Source: Palsa-89 sp963824345 (lineage in GTDB: Bacteria > Acidobacteriota > Terriglobia > Bryobacterales > Bryobacteraceae). From it: DNA of 64,000 bases. Shown here piece after piece: positions 19,090 to 28,352 of the stretch; the first letter of the stretch is position 1, and the number at the start of each line of letters is the position of its first letter. The notes under the pieces are model-generated. The model was given only the letters and a program-made list of their open reading frames with translations, had not been told where the DNA came from and ran no database searches. The translations under genes were made by a program, and so were the position numbers. The stretch is taken from the NCBI GenBank assembly GCA_963824345.1, contig CAWGOZ010000012.1:450770-514769 (forward strand), written 5' to 3'.

Positions 19090-22000
19090 ATGAGTTCCGC
19101 GCGGCCCTTCGTACATCTCCATTGCCACACTGACTACTCGCTGCTCGACGGCGCGTGCGAGATCGGGCAATTGATGGATCTGGTAGTGGAACAGAAGATG
19201 CCCGCGGTCGCGATGACGGACCACGGCAACCTTTTTGGCGCGGTGGAATTTTACAACGAGGCCAAGCAAAAGGGCGTGCACCCGGTGATCGGATGCGAAG
19301 TGTACGTTTCGCAGCAAGGCCTCGCGAGCCGCAGCGACAGCGATCGTTACAATCATCTGGTGTTGTTGTGCGAGAACCAGGAAGGCTATCGCAATCTGCT
19401 GAAGTTGGTTTCGACGGCCTACCTGGAAGGCTTTTACTATAAGCCGCGCATCGACAAAGATCTTCTGGCCCGGCACTCCAAGGGTTTGATCGCGATGTCG
19501 GCCTGCCTGCGCGGAGACATCAACGAAACCATCCTGGCCAATCGCTACGAGGAAGCCAAGCGCCTGGCCTACGGTTACGCCGACATGTTCGGCAAGGAGA
19601 ATTTTTTCCTGGAGATTCAGGATCATGGCCTGGACCAGGACAAAGTGGTGATTCCGGAGCTGCTGCGATTGTCCCAAGAGACGCGCATCCCTCTGGTGGC
19701 GACCAACGATTCGCACTACATGCGCAAGAACGATGCGCGCGCGCACGAGATCCTGTTGTGCATCCAGACCGGCAAGACCATGAGCGATCCGCAGCGCATG
19801 CGGTTCAGCGTGCCGGAATTTTATCTGAAGACTCGGGATGAGATGCTGGCCCAATTCGGAGAGACGGGCGAGATGGAAGCTTCGCTGGACCGCACCTGGG
19901 ACATCGCACAGCGCTGCCAGGTGAGTCTGGAAAAGGTGAAGGAGCCGTTCCCTAAATTCGACGTTCCCGCCGAACACTCCACCGACAGCTACTTTGAGTA
20001 CGTCGCGCGGCAAGGCTTCGAGAAGCGTCGTATGCGCCTGGAAGCGCTGAGCAAGGAAGGCGCTCTGAAGCACCATCTGGCGGAGTACGCCGAGCGTCTG
20101 GATCGCGAGATCCGCATGATCCAGCAGATGAAGTTTTCCGGCTACTTCCTGATCGTCTGGGATTTCATCCGCTTCGCGAAATCGCGCGGCATTCCAGTGG
20201 GGCCGGGCCGCGGATCGGCCGCCGGCAGCCTGGTGAGCTACGCGATGGAAATCACCGATATCGATCCGCTGGAATACGGACTGCTGTTCGAGCGCTTCCT
20301 GAACCCGGAGCGCATCAGCATGCCGGATATCGACATCGACTTTCATACCCGGCGGCGCGGCGAAGTGATCCAGTATGTCACCGAGAAATACGGGCGCGAG
20401 CAGGTAGCCCAGATCATCACGTTCGGAACCTTGGGTGCGCGCACGGCCATCAAGGACGTCGGCCGGGTGCTGGATATCGGCTTCGCGGACGTGGATCGGA
20501 TCACCAAACTGATTCCGAATCAGCTCAACATCAAGCTGAAAGAAGCCATGCAGCAGGAACCGGCTATCGAAGAGTCGGCGCGCAAGGATCCTCGGCTGAA
20601 AGAAGTGCTGGAGGTAGCCTGTAAGATCGAAGGGATGGCGCGCAACGCGGGCATGCACGCCGCCGGCGTGGTGATCTCGCCCGTGCCGCTGCGGGAGCTG
20701 GTCCCGCTCTGCAAAACCAGCAAGGATGAAATCGTTACCCAGTACGACATGGTGGGCCTGGAGAAGCTGGCGCTTCTCAAGATGGACTTTCTCGGGCTCA
20801 CAACGCTCGACATTATTCAGGAAGCCGTAGCCATGATCGAGCGCTATCGCGGCGTGAAGCTGGATACCGAGAAGCTGCCGCTGGATGACGCCGAAACATA
20901 CCAGATTTTTTCCAAGGGCTTTACCAGCGGCGTGTTCCAGTTTGAATCGCCCGGGATGCGTGATATCTTGCGTAAGTATCAGCCCACGCGCATTGAAGAT
21001 TTGTGCGCTTTGAATGCGTTGTACCGCCCGGGCCCCATCCAGGGCGGCATGGTGGACGATTTTATCGATCGCAAACACGGCCGCAAGCAGGTGACGTACG
21101 ATTTCCCCGAATTGAAGGCGATTCTGGAGGAGACCTACGGCGTCATCGTTTATCAGGAACAGGTGATGCAGATTTCCAATAGCCTGGCGGGCTATTCGCT
21201 GGGCGAAGCCGACATCCTGCGTCGGGCCATGGGAAAGAAGAAGGCCGAGGAGATGGCCTCGCAGCGCCAGCGCTTCATCGAAGGCGCCAAAGCCAAGGGT
21301 CATCCGCAGAAGAAGATCGAGAAGATTTTCGATCTGATGGAGCAGTTCGCCGGGTACGGGTTCAACAAATCCCACTCCGCCGCGTATGCTTACCTGGCGT
21401 ATGTAACCGCTTACCTGAAAGCGCACTATGCACTGGAGTTTCTGTCGGCGCTGCTGACGTCGGAAATGGGCTCGACCGACAAGGTGGTGAAGTACATCAA
21501 TGAATGCCGTGAGATGGGCATTCCGGTGCTGCCGCCGGATGTGAATTCAAGCGGTCGCGATTTTTCGCCCGATGGCCAGGGCATCCGCATGGGCCTGTGC
21601 GCCATCCGCAACGTGGGCGCAGCGGCGGCGGACTCCATCATCGAAGCGCGCCAGAGCGGCGGACTGTTTGAGTCGCTGTACGACCTTTGCGAGCGCGTGG
21701 ACTTGACCAGCGTCAACAAACGCATTCTCGAGAATTTCGTCAAAGCCGGTGCGCTGGCGAGCCTGGGCGGGAATCGCGCTCAGTTGACCGCGGTAGTTGA
21801 GAACGCCATGGAGAGCGGCCAGCGAGCCTGGAAGGACCGAGAGAGCGGGCAAGTGGGGTTGTTTGGCGCCGTAGCCGATGAGCCGGCGCACGTGGAGCAT
21901 CCGCTGCCGGCGCTGCCGGACTGGACGGTGCAGCAAAAGTTGGCCGGCGAGAAGGAAGTATTGGGAATCTTCGTCACCGGGCATCCCCTGGATGAGTACG

Positions 22001-22566
22001 CCGATAAGGTCTCAGAACTTTCCAAGCACGACACCGAAACGTTGGAAGGGCTGGAGCGCGGCGCCGAGGTGGCCATCTGCGGCATCCTCACCGGCATCAC
22101 GCGGAAGCGCAACAAGGAAGGCAAACTGTGGGCGGCCATGCGCGTGGAGGATCGCAAAGGCGGAGTGGAGGCGATGGCATTCTCCACCCAATACGATCGG
22201 CTGCTCAGTAATCTGGTGGAGGATCAAGCCGTGCTGGTGCGCGGCCTGGTGCTTCCCGAAGAGAACGGGCCGCCGAAGCTCTCGGTGCAGGATATTATCC
22301 CGTTGGCAGTGGCGCGCGTGAACCTGCCGACGCTGATCTCAATTCGCGTGCCCATGGGCGTGAACGGAATGGCCGACAAGGCCCAAGCGTTGAACCAGCT
22401 ATTCGCGCGCAAGCGTGGTGACACCGAGGTCCGGCTGCGGCTGGAGAAGCCGCGCGATTTTTCCGTTATCCTGGATGTGGCTCCCAAGGTTCGCCCGGAC
22501 AAGGAATTTTGGGCGGAAGTGGAGCGGATCTGCGGCCCGGAGTCGGTCGAGGTCCTGGCGATCTAG
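19090..22566 (+). CDS. dnaE: DNA polymerase III alpha subunit
   Basis: The 1,158-residue replicative polymerase is full length. The N-terminal PHP domain starts FVHLHCHTDYSLLDGACEIGQ. The palm catalytic aspartates lie in MPDIDIDFHTRRR and KMDFLGLTTLDI. A helix-hairpin-helix region follows (NRAQLTA), and an OB fold near the C-terminus (EVAICGILTGITRKRNKEGK). It replicates the chromosome with the beta clamp. It starts 9 bp after tsaE, so it probably belongs to the same transcript. The last ~60 residues form the poorly conserved C-terminal tau-binding region. Confidence 0.97.
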   Translation: MSSARPFVHLHCHTDYSLLDGACEIGQLMDLVVEQKMPAVAMTDHGNLFGAVEFYNEAKQKGVHPVIGCEVYVSQQGLASRSDSDRYNHLVLLCENQEGYRNLLKLVSTAYLEGFYYKPRIDKDLLARHSKGLIAMSACLRGDINETILANRYEEAKRLAYGYADMFGKENFFLEIQDHGLDQDKVVIPELLRLSQETRIPLVATNDSHYMRKNDARAHEILLCIQTGKTMSDPQRMRFSVPEFYLKTRDEMLAQFGETGEMEASLDRTWDIAQRCQVSLEKVKEPFPKFDVPAEHSTDSYFEYVARQGFEKRRMRLEALSKEGALKHHLAEYAERLDREIRMIQQMKFSGYFLIVWDFIRFAKSRGIPVGPGRGSAAGSLVSYAMEITDIDPLEYGLLFERFLNPERISMPDIDIDFHTRRRGEVIQYVTEKYGREQVAQIITFGTLGARTAIKDVGRVLDIGFADVDRITKLIPNQLNIKLKEAMQQEPAIEESARKDPRLKEVLEVACKIEGMARNAGMHAAGVVISPVPLRELVPLCKTSKDEIVTQYDMVGLEKLALLKMDFLGLTTLDIIQEAVAMIERYRGVKLDTEKLPLDDAETYQIFSKGFTSGVFQFESPGMRDILRKYQPTRIEDLCALNALYRPGPIQGGMVDDFIDRKHGRKQVTYDFPELKAILEETYGVIVYQEQVMQISNSLAGYSLGEADILRRAMGKKKAEEMASQRQRFIEGAKAKGHPQKKIEKIFDLMEQFAGYGFNKSHSAAYAYLAYVTAYLKAHYALEFLSALLTSEMGSTDKVVKYINECREMGIPVLPPDVNSSGRDFSPDGQGIRMGLCAIRNVGAAAADSIIEARQSGGLFESLYDLCERVDLTSVNKRILENFVKAGALASLGGNRAQLTAVVENAMESGQRAWKDRESGQVGLFGAVADEPAHVEHPLPALPDWTVQQKLAGEKEVLGIFVTGHPLDEYADKVSELSKHDTETLEGLERGAEVAICGILTGITRKRNKEGKLWAAMRVEDRKGGVEAMAFSTQYDRLLSNLVEDQAVLVRGLVLPEENGPPKLSVQDIIPLAVARVNLPTLISIRVPMGVNGMADKAQALNQLFARKRGDTEVRLRLEKPRDFSVILDVAPKVRPDKEFWAEVERICGPESVEVLAI

Positions 22567-22580
22567 CGGCCCCATCGTGA

Positions 22581-23426
22581 ATGGCGGATAATCCCGATCT
22601 CGAAGCAACCGCAGCGGCCACCAATCCCACCTGGGATCGCGTGCTGCTGGCGCGCCACCCCAAGCGGCCGCACTCGTCGGACTATATCAGCCGCGTCTTT
22701 AGTGGGTTTTCGGAACTGCACGGCGATCGCTTCTTTGGCGACGACGCCGCGGTCATAGGCGGTTTCGCGTTCCTGGATGCCCGGCCAGTGATGGTGATCG
22801 GGCAGGAGAAGGGTCGCGACACCAAGCAGAAGCTGCTGCGCAATTTCGGAATGCCCAAGCCGGAGGGCTATCGCAAGGCCATGCGTTTGATGCATCTGGC
22901 CGAAAAATTCCAGCGGCCCATCGTGACGTTCCTGGACACGGTAGGCGCGTATCCCGGCATTGACGCCGAGGAGCGCGGCCAAGCGGAGGCAATTGCGAAC
23001 AACCTGCGTGAGATGTCGCGGCTGGGCGTCCCGGTGGTTACCATCGTGATCGGCGAGGGCGGCAGCGGAGGCGCGCTCGGTCTGGGCATCGCGAATCGCG
23101 TTTACATGCTCGAAAACGCCTATTACAGTGTGATTTCACCGGAGAGTTGCGCCGCTATCATCTATCGTGATTCGGGACGCGCCGCCGAAGCTGCGCAGTC
23201 CTTGCGGTTGACGGCCCAGGATTTGGAACGCCTGGAACTGATCGACGGCATGATCGAGGAACCGGCCGAAGGCGCGCACACCGATCCGAATCGGGCCGCC
23301 GAACTGGTGAAGACGACGATTCAAGAGGCTTTGGCTGAACTTGCCCCTCTGACCTCCGAGCAACTGATCGACGATCGCTACGACAAATTCCGCCGCATGG
23401 GCAACTTTTTTGCCGAGGGTGCTTGA
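22581..23426 (+). CDS. accA: Acetyl-CoA carboxylase carboxyltransferase alpha subunit
   Basis: The 281-residue protein covers the carboxyltransferase alpha domain: ARHPKRPHSSDYI, ELHGDRFFGDDAAVIGGFA, FGMPKPEGYRKAMRLM, TFLDTVGAYPGIDAEERGQ and IGEGGSGGALGLG, which includes oxyanion-hole glycines. It is somewhat shorter than the E. coli protein (about 319) mainly at the N-terminus. It pairs with AccD to transfer carboxyl from biotin to acetyl-CoA. Linkage of accA to dnaE is a widespread bacterial arrangement. Confidence 0.96.
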   Translation: MADNPDLEATAAATNPTWDRVLLARHPKRPHSSDYISRVFSGFSELHGDRFFGDDAAVIGGFAFLDARPVMVIGQEKGRDTKQKLLRNFGMPKPEGYRKAMRLMHLAEKFQRPIVTFLDTVGAYPGIDAEERGQAEAIANNLREMSRLGVPVVTIVIGEGGSGGALGLGIANRVYMLENAYYSVISPESCAAIIYRDSGRAAEAAQSLRLTAQDLERLELIDGMIEEPAEGAHTDPNRAAELVKTTIQEALAELAPLTSEQLIDDRYDKFRRMGNFFAEGA

Positions 23427-23695
23427 GCAAAACGGTGCTGATCGGAATTGGTTTTGTGGTGCTGGTGCTGGTGTTCCTGGTTTACTCCAGCATGCACATC
23501 GCGCAATATCGCGTGGAAGTGTGCGTGGCTTTCCATGGCGGGAACCAATGCCGCACTGCTTCCGCCGACACGCAGGAACACGCGCTGCGGAGCGCGCAAT
23601 CCAACGCCTGCGCCTTGTTAGTGTCGGGCGTGACGGACACCATGCAGTGCGAGCACCTGGAACCTGTCAGCGTGAAGTGGCTGCAGAAGAAGTGA
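23423..23695 (+). CDS. Small membrane-anchored protein, unknown function
   Basis: A TTG start overlapping the accA stop (TTGA) gives a 90-residue protein. It has one N-terminal membrane helix (VLIGIGFVVLVLVFLVY) and a short exported domain with three cysteines (VEVCVAFHGGNQCRTA, NACALL, TMQCEHL). The overlap suggests translational coupling to accA. I do not recognise a family. The cysteines could form disulfides outside the membrane. Confidence 0.65.
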   Translation: MSKTVLIGIGFVVLVLVFLVYSSMHIAQYRVEVCVAFHGGNQCRTASADTQEHALRSAQSNACALLVSGVTDTMQCEHLEPVSVKWLQKK

Positions 23696-23696
23696 G

Positions 23697-23763
23697 AATT
23701 CAGAAGTCAGAATCCAGAATATCGTCCGCTGAATTCTGAATTCTCGAATTCTGAATTCTTTTA
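23697..23763. repeat. GAATTC-rich inverted repeat between convergent genes
   Basis: The spacer between the accA unit and the convergent TPR gene contains five GAATTC palindromes and an inverted pair AGAATTCAGAA / TTCTGAATTCT about 40 bp apart, ending in a T-run on the plus side. It can fold into a hairpin in both transcripts and could act as a bidirectional terminator. The repetitive, AT-rich composition stands out from the GC-rich surroundings. Confidence 0.5.
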
Positions 23764-25413
23764 GAAGTACTTTTCCGCCAGCTCCGGCTTTGCTTCCACC
23801 GCCTGTTGCCAACAGCCGCGAGCCTGGTCCTCTTGGCCCAGCGCCTGCAGCGCGTGTCCCAGGTTGAGAAACGCTTCGGCGAAATCGGGCTTCTCTTCGG
23901 TGGCGCGGCGGTAGCTGCGGGCGGCGTCCTCCTGCCGATTCGCCTTCTGCAGCAGGATACCGATGTTGTAGTTCAGCTCCGGAATGCGTTCGCCCAGTTG
24001 ATCGAGCTTGGCTTCGGTGTCCAGCGCCAGGCCGCAATCCCCCTCGGCGGTGGCTACGGCCGCCAGCCCCCGCAGCGCATCGGTGGATTGAGGATGGCAC
24101 GCGGCAGCCTGTGTGAAGGACGCCTTGGCCCCTTCCAGATCGCCGGTGCTGCGCTGCGCCACGCCGAGATTCATCAGCGCTTCCAGCCAGTCCGGCCGCT
24201 TGCTGACACACACCCGGAACGGCTCGATACTACCCGCCGGGTCGGCCCGCAACAAGCGCAGATAACCCAGGCGGAACCAGGCGTCCTCGCGTTCCGGATC
24301 CGCTTCCACCAGCTTTTCGATGCACTTCTCGGTTTCCGATGAATTGCCCAGGCGCTCCTGCACGATGGCCAGATTCCAAAGCGCCGTGGCGTTCTCAGGC
24401 GCATACTGCAGCGCGCGTTCATAGGCCTTGCGAGCTTCTGGAAGGTCGCCCCGTTCCTGCAACGTCGCTCCGAGATTGGCATACGCCAGCGGGCTGTGGG
24501 GCCGCAGCTTGACCGCTTCGGCGTAGGCTTGGCCGGCCTGTTCGAGGCGGTTCGTCTTTTGGTAGGCCACGCCGAGGTTGAACCAGCCTTCGAACGATTT
24601 ATTGGCCACTTTCACCAGTTGGGCGCCATGCACGGCCGCGGATTTGTAATCGCCGCGCCCCATGGCGGCCGAAATCAGGCCTGCCAAGCCGGCTTGCGAA
24701 TGCGGACGGAGCCGCAGCAGCTTTTCGGAATATTCGCGAACCTTTTCGTTTTCCTTCAGCGCCAGCGCCGCCCACATCATGTTCGCGAGCAACTCGGCGT
24801 CGCCGGAGTTGCCAGGCGACAGCTTTTGATAGATCTCCAGCGCCTCCCCGGAGCGTCCGGACAGGTGCAGCGCGACAGCCTTGCCGTAGAGAGCTTTCTC
24901 GCTGCCTGGTTTGGACTGCAAGCATTGGTCGAAGGCCGCCAGCGCTTCGTCCAAGTGATTGCAGTGCAGCTCGGACGTGGCTATGCCTAGCCTGGCTTCT
25001 AACAGGTCGGGGTCGAGATCCGCCGCCCTACGGAACCGGGCGACGGCTTCTTCGTAGCGCTGCAGCTTCTCCAGGCACAGGGCCGCGTTATAGGTTGCGG
25101 CTTTGTGATTGGGCTGTGTCTCCAGCAGCTTCTGGTAGCTCTCCAGGGCGTCGTTGAACAGGCCGAGTTGAAACTCCAGGTGAGCTTGGGTCCAGATCAG
25201 TTCCGGCAGCTTTTCGCCGCCCTGAATCGCTTCGCGGATTTCGCGCAAAGCCTGTTCGGTTTTGCCGTCCACGTTCAGAGCCAGCGCTTGGACCAGCGCC
25301 TGGGATTGCACGGGCCGCTTCTCGCTGCTTGGATCCAGGGCGTCGGTGCGGGCCAGAGCCTCTACCAGCTCGTTATCGACAAACCATAACCATTGATCGT
25401 TGGTGTTTTCCAT
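23761..25413 (-). CDS. Tetratricopeptide repeat protein
   Basis: I chose the ATG at 25,413, which has an AGAGG ribosome-binding site 5 bp upstream, giving 550 residues. A longer in-frame start overlaps the preceding gene. From about residue 45 onward the protein is a run of about 14 TPR motifs with regular W-LG-Y-A-F-A-P spacing (for example AYANLGATLQERGDLPEARKAYERAL). There is no signal peptide or catalytic domain. It is a cytoplasmic protein-interaction scaffold. It follows the zinc-ribbon/membrane protein by 22 bp and is probably cotranscribed with it. Confidence 0.85.
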   Translation of the reverse strand: MENTNDQWLWFVDNELVEALARTDALDPSSEKRPVQSQALVQALALNVDGKTEQALREIREAIQGGEKLPELIWTQAHLEFQLGLFNDALESYQKLLETQPNHKAATYNAALCLEKLQRYEEAVARFRRAADLDPDLLEARLGIATSELHCNHLDEALAAFDQCLQSKPGSEKALYGKAVALHLSGRSGEALEIYQKLSPGNSGDAELLANMMWAALALKENEKVREYSEKLLRLRPHSQAGLAGLISAAMGRGDYKSAAVHGAQLVKVANKSFEGWFNLGVAYQKTNRLEQAGQAYAEAVKLRPHSPLAYANLGATLQERGDLPEARKAYERALQYAPENATALWNLAIVQERLGNSSETEKCIEKLVEADPEREDAWFRLGYLRLLRADPAGSIEPFRVCVSKRPDWLEALMNLGVAQRSTGDLEGAKASFTQAAACHPQSTDALRGLAAVATAEGDCGLALDTEAKLDQLGERIPELNYNIGILLQKANRQEDAARSYRRATEEKPDFAEAFLNLGHALQALGQEDQARGCWQQAVEAKPELAEKYF

Positions 25414-25435
25414 TGAACCTCTGCGGTGAATCTGT

Positions 25436-27697
25436 TTATCTGCCGGCGCCATTCAGGGAGTGAATGGAAACTGATTTCACTTTCCCGCGCTCCTCTCCTT
25501 CATTGAGGAAGCCCGCGCCACCTGCTTTGAACTGATCGCTGGTCCAGACGTCGGCCAGCCGGCCTTGAATGTAGGTGCTGAATTGGGAGCCGCGCACGTC
25601 GGTCCGGATATTGAAGACGGTATCGGCCTGGACCGCCTGGTCGATGGGCACCCGACCCACTTGCGTTTGCCGTCCGTTCAACACCACGTATTTGAATACG
25701 GCCACCTTAGGAGCGGGACCGTCGGAGACGTCCATCAGCTTCATGGCGTAGTAGTTGTCCGGGTCGGCGGCGCGAAACACCCAGCCGATGCTCTTAGTAT
25801 CGATGCTGGCTTGGAATTCGATGCGATAGTCGGAGAGCTTGAGCGACGGCCGGTAGAGGGTGATCTGACTATCGGCACGTGGGTCCGATGGGCCTGCACC
25901 CCAATTTTCGATCCAGCCACCGCCCTCCATACCCTTGCTTGGGCCGGGCCCGTCCGCGGAAGTCGTGGGGTTGGACCCGTGCGATGTGAAAGACTTGCCG
26001 CCCCAGCCCAGCCAAGTGGAACAGGCCACGACGAGAAGGCTAATGGCGATCCCTAGTTTGACCTTGAGAGAACCCAGGAAGGTAGGCTTGGGAAGCTGTA
26101 CCGCAGCGAAGTTGGGCGCGTTTCTTGGGGCCGGCTCGCCGGGCCTCCGCGACACTGGTTGAATCGGAGTTTGCTGTGCCGCTGGTATGGCGATTTCCTC
26201 AACCACTGGTTCCGCCTTTGCCGCCGGCTTTTCCGCCACGTGGATGCTGGCTCCGTTTTCGGGCTCGACCACTACGGCCTGGGACGCTGGAGCTTGCGCA
26301 GCCGGCTTAATTCTTGGGGCGAGCTTGGATGGTTCCGCTCGCGCCGGCGCTGGCAGCGGCAGGGCTTGGACGATGCGGGACACCGGCCGCGCGGCCGGGG
26401 CGGGGGTCGATGGAGGGATGGTCTGGGCCGCCGCCGTGCCCTGGGCCTGAGTCGGGCTCGTGGACGTACGTTCGTAGCCGTGCGCCACAGCCATCTTGGG
26501 CCGCAATGGCAGCGACTTAAGACGTGGAAGCAGCAGCTCCGATTCAATCGGCAGTCCGGCGCCTTCCCGGGGAACCGGCTTGGCAGGTGGAAACATCCGG
26601 ATCTGGATATCCAGCAATTCGGTGGCTCGTCCAGGACTTGGCGTTTCCGGATGACGTGGTGTCTCTGGATGCGGGTCCCCTTCGGCCGCTGCGGGCCCGG
26701 CCACCGTCACCCCAGGCTCCCGCAGACTCGCTGTTTCTTGTTGGACCAGGTCCTGATGCAACCTGGCTAAAGCTTCCAGCGATGCTCGAGGGGTGGCGTC
26801 TTCAACCCCCGCCACTGCATCAGTTGCCCTGCTTTCCTGCCGAACAACCACCACAACGCCCGAGTCTTCGGTCGGGAATTCGATTCCGGTGAAGGGCAGC
26901 TCAAGAAGCTCGGAATCTTCCACCGAAACGGCAGTCTCGAGGCCGACCTCCATGGCAATGCTTGGATCGGGGGCGAAATCGATGCTGCTGGCCGGCACCT
27001 CGATGGTCATTGGCCCGGCCGAGGGCAACTCATGCGTAGCGCTCACCTTCCGGAGCGGGGTTGGCAGGCCAAGCCCGTTCACGAACTCCTGCGGCGTCAG
27101 GTTGGCTGGAATTGCGGTACTGCCCGCTGGGGCGGCACTCGGCAGTAGGTCCAGGGAGACTGCCTCCGCGGTGGAAAGTGCAGGGGGTCCCGGTCGAGAT
27201 CGCGAATCCGCAACGGCCGGACCAGACGTGAAATCCAGCCATGGTTCTACGTGCGTCGTTTCCTCGGGCACTGTCGCCGCGGTGGGGCTGTCCGTCAGGA
27301 AATTCGCGATTCCTAGGGGTTCGGCATCAGGTTTCGGTGAGGCTTCCGCCGGTCCGTCCGGCGCAGGAGGCGCCCCTGCGAGCGCGTCCCGCGACGGGCG
27401 CTCGCCAGCGACGGATTCCTCTAAGTTGCTGATTTCCAGTGGCAGCGCAGGCATTTGGGCGGATTGTTCCTTGAGCCCGGCCTCTTCGGCGGGCACCGCT
27501 TCCACGGCTACCGTTGATCCTTTTGCTTTCCCCGGAGGTTGTGTATGGCCTTTTTGCTGAGCCTGCAGCAGCCGGCCCAGCGCCAACTGGTTGTATTCGT
27601 CCTGATAGCTTTGCTTGTGCGCTTCGGAACAAAATCCACCACTCCCAGTGAGTCTCTTGAGTAGTGCCACCTCCTTGCCACAATAGCGGCATCGCAT
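25436..27697 (-). CDS. Zinc-ribbon, Pro/Ala-rich, single-membrane-span protein with C-terminal jelly-roll domain
   Basis: The 753-residue protein begins with a treble-clef/zinc-ribbon motif (CRYCGKEVALL ... GGFCSEAHKQSYQ). About 480 residues of low-complexity Pro/Ala/Glu-rich sequence follow, then one membrane helix (KLGIAISLLVVACSTWLGW), then a C-terminal domain of about 160 residues. The last has the pattern of concanavalin-like/3-keto-disaccharide hydrolase folds (LSDYRIEFQASIDTKSIGWVFRAADPDNYYAMKL, compressed). The zinc ribbon would be cytoplasmic and the jelly roll extracytoplasmic. I know no named family with this architecture. Divergent transcription from the roadblock gene and linkage to the TPR gene suggest a signalling or envelope assembly role (inference). 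Confidence 0.7.
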   Translation of the reverse strand: MRCRYCGKEVALLKRLTGSGGFCSEAHKQSYQDEYNQLALGRLLQAQQKGHTQPPGKAKGSTVAVEAVPAEEAGLKEQSAQMPALPLEISNLEESVAGERPSRDALAGAPPAPDGPAEASPKPDAEPLGIANFLTDSPTAATVPEETTHVEPWLDFTSGPAVADSRSRPGPPALSTAEAVSLDLLPSAAPAGSTAIPANLTPQEFVNGLGLPTPLRKVSATHELPSAGPMTIEVPASSIDFAPDPSIAMEVGLETAVSVEDSELLELPFTGIEFPTEDSGVVVVVRQESRATDAVAGVEDATPRASLEALARLHQDLVQQETASLREPGVTVAGPAAAEGDPHPETPRHPETPSPGRATELLDIQIRMFPPAKPVPREGAGLPIESELLLPRLKSLPLRPKMAVAHGYERTSTSPTQAQGTAAAQTIPPSTPAPAARPVSRIVQALPLPAPARAEPSKLAPRIKPAAQAPASQAVVVEPENGASIHVAEKPAAKAEPVVEEIAIPAAQQTPIQPVSRRPGEPAPRNAPNFAAVQLPKPTFLGSLKVKLGIAISLLVVACSTWLGWGGKSFTSHGSNPTTSADGPGPSKGMEGGGWIENWGAGPSDPRADSQITLYRPSLKLSDYRIEFQASIDTKSIGWVFRAADPDNYYAMKLMDVSDGPAPKVAVFKYVVLNGRQTQVGRVPIDQAVQADTVFNIRTDVRGSQFSTYIQGRLADVWTSDQFKAGGAGFLNEGEERGKVKSVSIHSLNGAGR

Positions 27698-27936
27698 AGG
27701 GGTGTAATCGGCATTTCTACGCGATAAATGAATAGGCTCTGAGGTCGATTCGATACGGTAAAGCGCTTATGAGGACGTTCTCAGGCGAGTACCTTATCCT
27801 CCTAGGGGTAAACCATAGAATCTCGTACAGCCGAGTCGAGTGCGGGCTAAAGTTAGCGCCTTACGCGAACGATCTAATTAATAGCGCAGCTGCGCCGAGT
27901 TTCCTCGCTAACGCGGGAGTTCGTCGGGAGGGGATT

Positions 27937-28302
27937 ATGGTCAAACACGAAGCTTTGAAGACTTATCTGGAGAACCTGCGCAACGCGATCCCGGAGCTGC
28001 GCGGCGTGTTACTGGCCTCCAATGAGGGCTTGCCCGTAGCACATTCGCTTTCAAATGGCACCGATCCGAACCGCGTGGCGGCAATGGCTGCCGCGGCCTC
28101 CAGCCTGGGACGCCGGATTAGCGAAAGCATGGCAACTGGCGCGTTGTCGGAAGTCAGTATCCGCGGCGACGACGGCGTGCTGTTTGTTTATTCCGCGGGG
28201 CCCAAGGCAGTATTGGCGGTCATGGGACCGATGGGAGCGAACGCGGGATTAATTCATCTGGAAGCGCGCGGCGTCGCCAAAGAAATCGGCGACTTGTTCT
28301 AA
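27937..28302 (+). CDS. Roadblock/LC7 domain protein
   Basis: ATG 27,937 has a strong ribosome-binding site (GGGAGGGG) and gives 121 residues. An earlier in-frame ATG at 27,769 would add unrelated sequence. The protein is a single roadblock/LC7 domain (IPELRGVLLASNEGLPVAHS ... RVAAMAAAASSLGRRI ... GDDGVLFVYSAGPKAVLAVM). In bacteria these proteins modulate Ras-like GTPases such as MglA, or form GTPase-activating dimers like MglB. No GTPase gene is adjacent. It precedes a sigma-54 activator by 50 bp. Confidence 0.85.
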   Translation: MVKHEALKTYLENLRNAIPELRGVLLASNEGLPVAHSLSNGTDPNRVAAMAAAASSLGRRISESMATGALSEVSIRGDDGVLFVYSAGPKAVLAVMGPMGANAGLIHLEARGVAKEIGDLF

Positions 28303-28352
28303 AGTCCGCCGGACGCCTGGCTGGTCGTTATACTGGTTTTCAGGCGCATCGA

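Noticed and set aside
19063..21426. 787-codon minus-strand open frame opposite dnaE
   Set aside because: Mirror of dnaE codon usage; no recognisable motif, while the plus strand encodes a complete polymerase.
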